This document shows, one piece after another, positions 1-4,438 of a stretch of 5,545 nt of DNA. Within the stretch, counting starts at the first letter, position 1; each line of letters starts with the position of its first letter. The notes below the pieces were generated by a model. That model was not told where the DNA came from, searched no databases, and saw only the letters and a list, made by a program, of their open reading frames with translations. Both the position numbers and the translations under genes were made by a program. Source of the stretch: Aadella sp043822885 (lineage in GTDB: Bacteria > Omnitrophota > Gorgyraeia > Tantalellales > Tantalellaceae); the NCBI GenBank assembly GCA_043822885.1, contig JBDRBI010000061.1:1-5545 (forward strand), in the 5' to 3' direction.

Positions 1-20
1 TTTAAAGTTAAGTTCTTCAT
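1..20 (-). CDS. Possible start of a further gene, cut by window edge
   Basis: On the minus strand an ATG at 20-18 opens a frame reading MKNLTL before the sequence ends. It is preceded by AGGGG about 8 nt upstream, a usable but not ideal ribosome binding site. A GTG three codons upstream (GTG AGT GAG ATG) is an alternative start. The Met-Lys opening would suit a signal peptide. Position and orientation fit a gene downstream of the DUF2341 gene, but six codons cannot show that this is coding. Confidence 0.3.
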
Positions 21-40
21 CTCACTCACCCCTTTTATTG

Positions 41-72
41 GATTGCTTCGTCGCTTCGCTCCTCGCAATGAC
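41..72 (-). repeat. GTCATTGCGAG-family repeat, copy A
   Basis: Read on the minus strand this is GTCATTGCGAG, then GAGCGAAGCGACGAAGCAATC, the common form of a dispersed palindromic repeat. It is inverted relative to copy B at 85-123. The 11-bp arms CTCGCAATGAC (62-72) and GTCATTGCGAG (86-96) can pair across a 13-nt loop, so A and B together can form a larger hairpin between the DUF2341 stop codon and the possible next gene. No T-run follows the hairpin, so it does not look like a classical terminator. Confidence 0.8.
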
Positions 73-84
73 AGTATTAAGTTT

Positions 85-123
85 CGTCATTGCGAGCCCG
101 CCGAAGGCGGGCGCGGCAATCTC
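85..123 (+). repeat. GTCATTGCGAG-family repeat, copy B, abutting a stop codon
   Basis: The copy starts GTCATTGCGAG and ends GCGGCAATCTC. Its central hairpin is GCCCGCC-GAA-GGCGGGC (96-112, 7-bp stem). The end of the repeat touches the stop codon of the DUF2341 gene (124-126) with no spacer, so the repeat forms the start of the 3' untranslated region. It may protect or cap the 3' end of the transcript. There is no T-tract for a Rho-independent terminator. Confidence 0.85.
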
Positions 124-1746
124 TTACATTTTTATCCCAAACCCCCTATCCGACACATCATTCACATCTTCATCGTTCGCGTCGGACACCCTGATCATCA
201 CCTCGCGGGAGCCTATCTCTCCCGGTATTTTCCACGAATATATGCCGTCATTATCGGTTTTCTCGGTTATTGTTCCGTACACCATCCCGCCGTTGGTTGA
301 ATACTCTATCTTTACGGGATAAAAGAAATCGTATTCAAGGGCCGACCACAGTATGTCTCTTGTAGTTCCCGCTATCCACTCTTCGCCCCCGTTCGGAGAA
401 ATAACCGTTATGCTCCCGGGCTCGTAATCCAGTTCGAATTTTTTAAGCTTCGCTCTTTCTATCTTTTTTTCAAGACGCGCTCTTATCACGGGTTTTGTCC
501 CTATAGAAAAATCTCCGCGTGAAGCGTAGTAGTAATTGTTGTCTCTTGAGTTCTCTTTGTAAGACTCTCCCCCGTCAGCCGAGATATCTATCTTTGTGCC
601 TTCCGCTTCCATGCTCGGAACAAGTATTCTCACGGGAAACGCCGAGTTAGCTTTGATCGAGATGTATTCTCCCGCGTCATACCCGTCCTTAAGCACGATA
701 TCCCCGTTAGGAGCGAGCGTCGTCCCCCGAAACCCCGCCATCTCCACTTCTTCCTGCCTCACCCCGTCATTGCGAGGGACCGTGCCCATTTTGTCATTGC
801 GAGGGACCGAAGGTCCCGCGGCAATCTCATCCAATTGAGATTGCTTCGCTCCGCTTCTCGCCACTCGCCACTCGCCACTCGCCACCGAAACAACAACCGG
901 CTCTACATCCGCATACTTCCTCTTTAAGGTACTATCCGTCGTCCCGTCAGTCTTTTCAAAAACACTTTCCGCGGAAGAGAGGCTCTCTGCCTGCAGGTTC
1001 GAATAATAAACATAGATGGATATGCCTTCCGTCGGTATCACGGGCGCTTTTATCCAAAATTCCGCTACACGTTCCGGTGTATTACCGGATATTTTCTCAA
1101 GATAATACGGGATGAGCGTTTCGCCGTCGAATGAGGTGAACCTTATGTCATTGAAATTTTTCCTGAGGTTGCCTTCACAATGCGCGTCGCTCCCCTTTGA
1201 CATCACGGACTCACCTATTTTTATTTTCACTTGATAATTGTAAAGCTCCGTATCGCCGCCCGTAATATCTATTCTTTTGCGGTACTTAAAACCGGAAAGT
1301 TCGGGTTCGCCGAATCCGGCGGTTATGTTGAACGAGTCCGTGTACCTCACCGTGACTTCCGTGAGAGCGCTTTTTGCGCCGAGATACGCGCGCCATTTTA
1401 TGCGGTCGCCCGTCAAGAACTCTTGAGTAAGAGGCACACCGTTCGTAATTTTATAGTAATTGCGTCCCGCGTCCGCGCTGATCTCAAGTTTAACCTCGCC
1501 TTCCGATCTCCAGCTCGCGGTGATGTTCCTGATGCGCCCTTCCGTAGAAAACCCTTCTCTGGTTTCACATATCCCGCCTCTTGCGTCAGGAATAACAAGG
1601 TCGCCTTCATCGTCCGCTCTCCAAATAACCGCCGAAGTGAACCCCATAACCTCAGCCCGGGCACACCCCACCCACAGCATCATGATCATTATCAGGACCA
1701 TTGCGCTTTTTATGACCGTTCCTGTGAGCCTACCCAACTTCTTCAT
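124..1746 (-). CDS. Exported DUF2341-domain surface-type protein with in-frame repeat insertion
   Basis: 540 residues. Residues 1-31 form a signal peptide: basic start (MKK), hydrophobic run at about 14-28, and an A-R-A site before E32. Residues 32-140 look like a beta-rich region of unknown family. Residues about 152-265 match DUF2341 as I know it, beginning YRKRIDI and including the stretch up to IYVYYSN, a domain found in secreted and surface proteins. Residues about 446-538 open with SPNGGEEW and continue to a W-containing strand, typical of an Ig-like Kre9/Knh1-type module. Residues about 290-330 are low-complexity sequence translated from inserted repeats (PRND occurs twice). The start has GGGGG 4 nt upstream, a modest ribosome binding site. 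The 102-nt gap to the upstream RAYT-like gene is nearly all repeat with no evident promoter, so co-transcription is likely. No catalytic motif is visible; a structural or adhesive role is inference. Confidence 0.85.
   Translation of the reverse strand: MKKLGRLTGTVIKSAMVLIMIMMLWVGCARAEVMGFTSAVIWRADDEGDLVIPDARGGICETREGFSTEGRIRNITASWRSEGEVKLEISADAGRNYYKITNGVPLTQEFLTGDRIKWRAYLGAKSALTEVTVRYTDSFNITAGFGEPELSGFKYRKRIDITGGDTELYNYQVKIKIGESVMSKGSDAHCEGNLRKNFNDIRFTSFDGETLIPYYLEKISGNTPERVAEFWIKAPVIPTEGISIYVYYSNLQAESLSSAESVFEKTDGTTDSTLKRKYADVEPVVVSVASGEWRVARSGAKQSQLDEIAAGPSVPRNDKMGTVPRNDGVRQEEVEMAGFRGTTLAPNGDIVLKDGYDAGEYISIKANSAFPVRILVPSMEAEGTKIDISADGGESYKENSRDNNYYYASRGDFSIGTKPVIRARLEKKIERAKLKKFELDYEPGSITVISPNGGEEWIAGTTRDILWSALEYDFFYPVKIEYSTNGGMVYGTITEKTDNDGIYSWKIPGEIGSREVMIRVSDANDEDVNDVSDRGFGIKM
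766..860 (+). repeat. GTCATTGCGAG repeat cluster inside the DUF2341 gene
   Basis: Three pieces lie side by side. A half copy (766-792) has GTCATTGCGAGGGACC followed by the linker GTGCCCATTTT. A full copy (793-828) has the hairpin GGGACC-GAA-GGTCCC (803-817) and ends GCGGCAATCTC. An inverted partial copy begins GAGATTGCTTCGCTCC (from 837). The cluster is read through in frame and encodes about residues 296-327 of the protein. The half-copy-plus-linker arrangement recurs at 1764-1850, so both sites probably received the same composite. Confidence 0.85.
857..884 (+). repeat. Four tandem 7-bp units inside the DUF2341 gene
   Basis: The heptamer CTCGCCA occurs four times without interruption directly after the GTCATTGCGAG cluster. 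It encodes the SGEWRVARSG segment near residue 290-299. The array is 28 bp, not a multiple of three, so gain or loss of a single unit would shift the reading frame of the last 240 residues. This is a possible slippage site, though phase variation is not shown. Confidence 0.85.
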
Positions 1747-1763
1747 CTTTCCCCCAAACTCCT

Positions 1764-1850
1764 GTCATTGCGAACCCTGTGCCCATTCCGTCATTGCGAA
1801 CCCCGTGCCCATTCCGTCATTGCGAGGGGCCAAAGGCCCCGCGGCAATCT
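1764..1850 (+). repeat. GTCATTGCGAG repeat cluster between the RAYT-like and DUF2341 genes
   Basis: Two 26-bp tandem half copies (1764-1789 and 1790-1815, differing at one base) are followed by a full copy (1816-1850) with hairpin GGGGCC-AAA-GGCCCC (1826-1840). The half copies carry the linker GTGCCCATTCC, close to the linker of the cluster inside the DUF2341 gene. The full copy overlaps the RAYT-like gene's stop codon (1849-1851) by two bases, so the repeat helps define the end of that gene. The cluster fills almost all of the 102-nt gap. Confidence 0.88.
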
Positions 1851-2757
1851 ACTCCATCCCCTCGCCCTTCAGCCATTCCCTCTCGATCTTCTTCGATACC
1901 GCGTGGTAGTATGAAACCATATCCTGCTTGTATCTTTCTTCCATCTCTTTTTTAAGCGCCGTTTCCTTCTCCTGGAGTATGTTCTCAACTTTGTTAACTA
2001 CGCGTTTGCTGGCAAAATATGAGTAAACGGCAATGCCGGCCAGTATTGCCGCTATGATCACTCCCGTTATGATAAGTATCTTTGTGGATGGCCCTTTTTT
2101 CGCGGCAAATTCTTCGTCCTGTCTGTATATCTCTCTTAGGCCTTCTTCCAAAAGTTCGACAAACTCATCTGACCCGATGATCCTGGTGTTCTGGATCTTC
2201 TTGCGGAATATCCGGAGTTCACTTTCCGTAGCGGATTCCACGAATTTTTTATATTCGGCGATCTGCTCTTTTTTATCCGTTGAGAAAAGGCTCAATACTC
2301 CTTCGGCGTCTTCTTTCCCCGCCAGGTACAACGAATAACTCGACCATTTATAACCCGCCGCGTTTTCGGTGATCTTCTCAAGAACGGGTAACATGTGGAT
2401 AAGACGGGAGACTTCTGGCATATATCTCTCTTTCTCAACGACCGCCGCCTTAAATCTGCCCCGGAATAGATGCCCCTGTCTATCATATCGGGCATTATAA
2501 TATTTTGTATAGGTCGAGTTCACGGAATGCATGATCTCGGATATAGTGGTCCCTGATTCAAGTTCTATAAAAAGGTGTATGAGCCCGGGAATAAGCGCGT
2601 AAGAATGGAGTTTGAATTTGTACTGGTCTTTGTACCTGAGGAGAAGTCCCACATATTCTTGTCTGTCTGGATCGTCTCTGAAAAGTTCCGCGCGATCGCC
2701 TCCGGACGTTACGAGGTATAATCCCCCTTCAACATGTATTCTCGGAAGTCGCGGCAT
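1849..2757 (-). CDS. RAYT/Y1-transposase-like protein, catalytic residues apparently lost, with C-terminal membrane anchor
   Basis: 302 residues. Residues 8-145 follow the REP-associated tyrosine transposase pattern: GGLYLVTSGGDRAELF (11-26), RDDPDRQEY, HSYALIP (51-57), GHLFRGRFKA (95-104) and the WSSY box (138-141). Two key sites differ from the consensus I know. The HUH motif, normally NHVH, reads G58-L-I-H61, so the first metal-binding His is Leu59. RYIHLNPV reads RLIHMLPV (118-125), so the catalytic Tyr is Leu119. DNA cleavage is therefore unlikely. Residues 160-215 resemble the helical tail of longer family members (GSDEFVELLEEG). A hydrophobic segment at 226-249 is a probable transmembrane helix, followed by a charged, coiled-coil-like helix (252-297). 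AGGAG sits 6 nt before ATG, and a good promoter lies upstream. DNA-binding without cleavage, tethered to the membrane, is inference. Confidence 0.85.
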   Translation of the reverse strand: MPRLPRIHVEGGLYLVTSGGDRAELFRDDPDRQEYVGLLLRYKDQYKFKLHSYALIPGLIHLFIELESGTTISEIMHSVNSTYTKYYNARYDRQGHLFRGRFKAAVVEKERYMPEVSRLIHMLPVLEKITENAAGYKWSSYSLYLAGKEDAEGVLSLFSTDKKEQIAEYKKFVESATESELRIFRKKIQNTRIIGSDEFVELLEEGLREIYRQDEEFAAKKGPSTKILIITGVIIAAILAGIAVYSYFASKRVVNKVENILQEKETALKKEMEERYKQDMVSYYHAVSKKIEREWLKGEGME

Positions 2758-2778
2758 CTTGGTCTCCTAGTCTTAAAT

Positions 2779-2788
2779 GTTAGCTAAC
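2779..2788. promoter_or_regulatory. 10-bp palindrome GTTAGCTAAC in the RAYT-like gene leader
   Basis: This perfect palindrome lies between the predicted transcription start (about 2812) and the ribosome binding site (2764-2768), 10 nt before the latter. It matches the core of the large palindromes at 3133, 3286 and 4330, which read GTTAGCTAGCTAAC at their centre. It may be an operator for the gene's own product or another regulator, but a 10-bp match could also be chance. Confidence 0.4.
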
Positions 2789-2818
2789 TTTACTTTCTCT
2801 AATCCCAGATACAATTAA

Positions 2819-2847
2819 AGTATACACCATATAGGCAAGGTTGGCAA
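2819..2847 (-). promoter_or_regulatory. Sigma70-type promoter for the RAYT-like gene
   Basis: Read on the minus strand, TTGCCA (2847-2842) and TATACT (2824-2819) are separated by exactly 17 bp and match the -35 and -10 consensus at 4/6 and 5/6 positions. Transcription would begin near 2812, giving a leader of about 55 nt before the ATG at 2757. The palindrome GTGCCAGGCAC touches the -35 box on its upstream side and GTTAGCTAAC lies in the leader, both plausible control sites. Confidence 0.6.
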
Positions 2848-2858
2848 GTGCCAGGCAC
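2848..2858. repeat. Small palindrome GTGCCAGGCAC beside the -35 box
   Basis: Five-bp arms GTGCC and GGCAC flank a single A. It lies directly upstream of the predicted -35 hexamer. GTGCC-GGCAC words of this type are, from memory, frequent near RAYT-type transposase genes in environmental genomes, so this could be a remnant end or binding site of such an element. Copy number elsewhere cannot be seen here. Confidence 0.4.
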
Positions 2859-3132
2859 GGGTTGAACTTCTAGTCTATTTTTTGATCATTTCCCTCCTAA
2901 TCCCTATTGTTTTAGCTACAATTTTTAATCTCTTAACGCATGGCTCCTTTCTTGCAGATTTTTTCAAAATCCCCTATGCGAACCTGTCCCCTACCAGGTA
3001 CACCCCCTTTTTGCCCAGAATGCGACATCACCCATTTGTTAGGAATAAAATATGTAGATTTTTTTTTGAGATAACCCCTTGTTTTCCCAAAATCACAAAT
3101 ATTCCCCTTTTTAACTCCCCTTTTTTCCCCTT
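2859..3132. other. Gene-free stretch with G-runs on the minus strand
   Basis: I see no convincing gene in these 274 bases. The plus strand is pyrimidine-rich; on the minus strand GGGG runs recur after A-tracts (complements of 3075-3078, 3104-3107, 3117-3120, 3127-3130). An interrupted inverted repeat AACCTG...CAGGT (2981-2999), containing TACCAGGTA, uses the same words as the large palindromes further along. Two strong Shine-Dalgarno-like sites precede tiny frames on the minus strand, one of them encoding only M-I-K-K (2889-2875). These look accidental or like decayed sequence. Confidence 0.5.
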
Positions 3133-3164
3133 TTTAACCAGGTTAGCTAGCTAACCTGGTTAAA
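3133..3164. repeat. 32-bp perfect palindrome, array copy 1
   Basis: Centred between 3148 and 3149, with core TAACCAGGTTAGC|TAGCTAACC. Each arm itself contains the near palindrome TAACC-A-GGTTA, so the sequence can fold as one long hairpin or as two small ones. It opens the first unit of the tandem array and is followed by ATCTGTCAGGTTA, as in the copies at 3286 and 4330. Confidence 0.92.
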
Positions 3165-3239
3165 TCTGTCAGGTTACGGATGTGTAATGAATATAAGCAG
3201 TTAAACGTGAGGGGCGAAGAGGACATCCCGTCATTGCAA
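3135..3239. repeat. 105-bp direct repeat, unit 1
   Basis: This unit is repeated at 3288-3392 with two differences (3163 A versus 3316 G; 3206 C versus 3359 T). It consists of the palindrome, the word CTGTCAGGTTA, and a spacer of about 65 bp ending in the start of a CATTGCAA element. Unit spacing is 153 bp here because a longer GTCATTGC-type element (3230-3263) separates it from unit 2. I see no protein or known RNA in it. Confidence 0.92.
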
Positions 3240-3263
3240 ACTCCGAAGGAGTGAAGCAATCTC
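3230..3263 (+). repeat. GTCATTGC-family repeat, variant copy E
   Basis: It starts GTCATTGCAA (GCGAG changed to GCAAA) and ends GAAGCAATCTC. Its hairpin is ACTCC-GAA-GGAGT (3240-3252). The stem bases differ from the other copies but pairing is kept. It sits at the end of unit 1 of the array, so the two repeat families are physically fused here. Confidence 0.75.
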
Positions 3264-3285
3264 AATAGCATGCTTTCTCATGATT

Positions 3286-3317
3286 TCTAACCAGGTTAGC
3301 TAGCTAACCTGGTTAGA
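3286..3317. repeat. 32-bp perfect palindrome, array copy 2
   Basis: Same core as copy 1, but the outer base pair is C-G with flanking T-A (TCTAACC...GGTTAGA). It differs from copy 1 on both sides in a way that keeps pairing. An 18-bp sequence covering its left arm (3282-3299, GATTTCTAACCAGGTTAG) recurs exactly at 3409-3426. Confidence 0.92.
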
Positions 3318-3392
3318 TCTGTCAGGTTACGGATGTGTAATGAATATAAGCAGTTAAATGTGAGGGGCGAAGAGGACATCCCGTCATTGCAA
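3288..3392. repeat. 105-bp direct repeat, unit 2
   Basis: Second copy of the unit at 3135-3239, with 103 of 105 bases identical. It is followed after only about 20 bp by the truncated third palindrome, so this unit is 127 bp long against 153 bp for unit 1. The difference lies in the variable segment holding the GTCATTGC element. Confidence 0.92.
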
Positions 3393-3398
3393 TGACGG
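3381..3398. repeat. 18-bp palindrome CCGTCATTGCAATGACGG
   Basis: It forms where unit 2's GTCATTGC element meets its own inverse rather than the usual hairpin and GCAATCTC end. This looks like a collapsed or rearranged GTCATTGC copy, followed by GAGTAGGCAACGATTTC before the next palindrome arm. Confidence 0.8.
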
Positions 3399-3411
3399 AG
3401 TAGGCAACGAT

Positions 3412-3428
3412 TTCTAACCAGGTTAGAA
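3412..3428. repeat. Truncated third palindrome just downstream of the chaperone gene
   Basis: TTCTAACC-A-GGTTAGAA is an 8-bp-arm inverted repeat matching one arm of the big palindromes. It ends the tandem array and lies 10 bp beyond the stop codon of the chaperone gene (3439-3441). It could form a small 3' hairpin in that transcript, but there is no T-tract, so it is not a typical terminator. Confidence 0.85.
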
Positions 3429-3438
3429 CCGCCCTATG

Positions 3439-4302
3439 TTACATGTTTTCCTGGTATATTTTGATACCTTCTTTGTCGAAAGTCTCACCTATGAAAGCTT
3501 TTATGACATTTTCCTGGGATATACGCTGCAGATCTGAGATGACTTGTCTTTCGACCTCATTATATGGGCGTACTCTTGCGGGCTCTTTCTTTTTCACGAT
3601 CATAACATAAAATTTTCCGTCTTTTTCACGGGGTTCGCTGACACCGCCCGTCTCTAAAGAAAATACATCAAGTTCTCCGGCCGGTATCAAAAGAGTTTCT
3701 AGTTCGGGATCACCTGCGGGGGAATCCTTCGTTATCCAGGTTTCTTTTTTTTCGGTTCCTTCTTTCTTGGCTATGTCTTCTAAATCCTTGCCTTTATTGA
3801 TGTTAGCTACGGCAGCGTTGGCTTTTTTCTTGGTATCAAATACCGCATATTCTAGGTTAACGCGATCTTTTGTCGTATATTGTTCCTTATTCTTATCGTA
3901 ATGATCCTTAAAATCCTGTTCGTTCAAAACTATCTCTTTTACCTTGTTTTCGAGTATTTTCTCGGCCAAAATGCTATTTTTGAAGTTTCCTATCTCAAAT
4001 ATGATCTCTTCGTCCTTATCTAACCCTTCATCTATGGCCCTTTTTGCGAGCGCGGTCTGAACGATGTACTGTCTGATAAAGTTTATACGCCATGACTCGC
4101 TGTTATAAAAATTTTCTTTTAGGAACTTGTTAAGTTTATCGGCAATTTTTTTTATTTCCGAGAAGTATATTGCCTCCCCGCCTACCTCGGCCACTATCTT
4201 GTCTTCATTTACCGCCACATCTTGTCCATAACAATAGCTGTTATAACAAGTTACAAACAATATGCATACACTCAAAACCAATATCATCTTACATTTACCC
4301 AT
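3439..4302 (-). CDS. Exported SurA/PpiC-like folding factor with degenerate parvulin domain
   Basis: 287 residues from the ATG at 4302, which has AAAGGAG 5 nt upstream. A GTG start at 4323 would add seven residues and place the ribosome site inside the gene, so I reject it. Residues 1-26 form a signal peptide, cleaved probably near YCYG-QD. Residues about 33-145 are a helical SurA-N-type chaperone region, from IVAEVGGEAIYFSEI to DKNKEQY. Residues about 147-237 align with a parvulin peptidyl-prolyl isomerase domain: VNLEYAVF, GKDLEDIAKKEG, then PAGELDVF and KFYVMIV. The His expected in the first strand and the GGDLGW-type motif are absent, so isomerase activity is doubtful. A chaperone or holdase role for exported proteins is the likely job. 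A C-terminal helix (245-285) completes the fold. The gene stands alone, flanked by related palindromes on both sides. Confidence 0.85.
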   Translation of the reverse strand: MGKCKMILVLSVCILFVTCYNSYCYGQDVAVNEDKIVAEVGGEAIYFSEIKKIADKLNKFLKENFYNSESWRINFIRQYIVQTALAKRAIDEGLDKDEEIIFEIGNFKNSILAEKILENKVKEIVLNEQDFKDHYDKNKEQYTTKDRVNLEYAVFDTKKKANAAVANINKGKDLEDIAKKEGTEKKETWITKDSPAGDPELETLLIPAGELDVFSLETGGVSEPREKDGKFYVMIVKKKEPARVRPYNEVERQVISDLQRISQENVIKAFIGETFDKEGIKIYQENM

Positions 4303-4307
4303 TTTCA

Positions 4308-4314
4308 CTCCTTT
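4308..4314 (-). promoter_or_regulatory. Ribosome binding site that decides the chaperone start
   Basis: AAAGGAG on the minus strand ends 5 nt before the ATG at 4302. It lies downstream of the alternative GTG at 4323 and so supports the shorter protein. The 56-bp palindrome ends 15 nt upstream of it. Confidence 0.8.
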
Positions 4315-4329
4315 TTTTAACACACTTTC

Positions 4330-4385
4330 TAACCTGACAGATCTAACCAGGTTAGCTAGCTAACCTGGTTAGATCTGTCAGGTTA
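4330..4385. repeat. 56-bp perfect palindrome in the chaperone gene's leader
   Basis: The arms are TAACCTGACAGATC plus TAACCAGGTTAGC and their exact complement, centred between 4357 and 4358, with no mismatch and no loop. It contains the core of the array palindromes and extends it on both sides with CTGTCAGGTTA, which follows the array copies on one side only. Within it TAACCTG and CAGGTTA alternate. In DNA it could extrude as a cruciform; in mRNA it would form a very stable hairpin close to the ribosome site. No T-tract follows, so it is not an ordinary terminator for the kinase gene. Confidence 0.95.
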
Positions 4386-4404
4386 AATTAACACTAAATT
4401 AACA
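4384..4404. repeat. Two direct copies of TAAATTAACA, 11 bp apart
   Basis: Copies at 4384-4393 and 4395-4404 have a period of 11 bp, about one helical turn, so both would face the same side of the DNA. They overlap the -10 region and start site of the weak candidate promoter at 4401-4429 and could be a regulator site, though an AT-rich coincidence is possible. Confidence 0.4.
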
Positions 4405-4429
4405 TACATTGTTTTATTGACGATATAAA
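4401..4429 (-). promoter_or_regulatory. Weak candidate promoter for the chaperone gene
   Basis: On the minus strand TTTATA (4429-4424) and TATGTT (4406-4401) are 17 bp apart, each matching the sigma70 consensus at 4 of 6 positions. Transcription would start around 4394, so the whole 56-bp palindrome would be in the leader. In such AT-rich sequence a match of this quality is common, and read-through from the kinase gene (stop at 4439) is equally possible. Confidence 0.27.
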
Positions 4430-4438
4430 GTCTTCCCC

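Noticed and set aside
62..112. Terminator after the DUF2341 gene
   Set aside because: Hairpins are present but belong to the dispersed repeat family and lack a T-tract.
1231..1914. Plus-strand open frames across the DUF2341 gene
   Set aside because: They are antisense shadows of the minus-strand gene and run through the GTCATTGCGAG repeats.
2875..2989. Minus-strand short frames with good Shine-Dalgarno-like sites (M-I-K-K; M-R) and a roughly 30-codon open stretch ending at 2875
   Set aside because: They lie upstream of the predicted promoter of the RAYT-like gene and are too short to judge; possibly remnants of a decayed gene, but nothing recognisable.
2882..3154. Plus-strand open frame of 90 codons in the long intergenic region
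   Set aside because: Low-complexity Phe/Pro/Leu-rich composition caused by the pyrimidine-rich strand; it runs into the palindrome array and has no family resemblance.
3133..3428. CRISPR array
   Set aside because: Only two units of over 100 bp with near-identical spacers, long perfect palindromes and no cas genes.
4303..4323. GTG at 4323 as start of the chaperone gene
   Set aside because: The only good ribosome binding site (4308-4314) lies downstream of it and fits the ATG at 4302.
4330..4385. Rho-independent terminator of the kinase gene
   Set aside because: The hairpin is strong, but no T-run follows on the minus strand and the arms are AT/GC mixed and fully symmetric, unlike a terminator.
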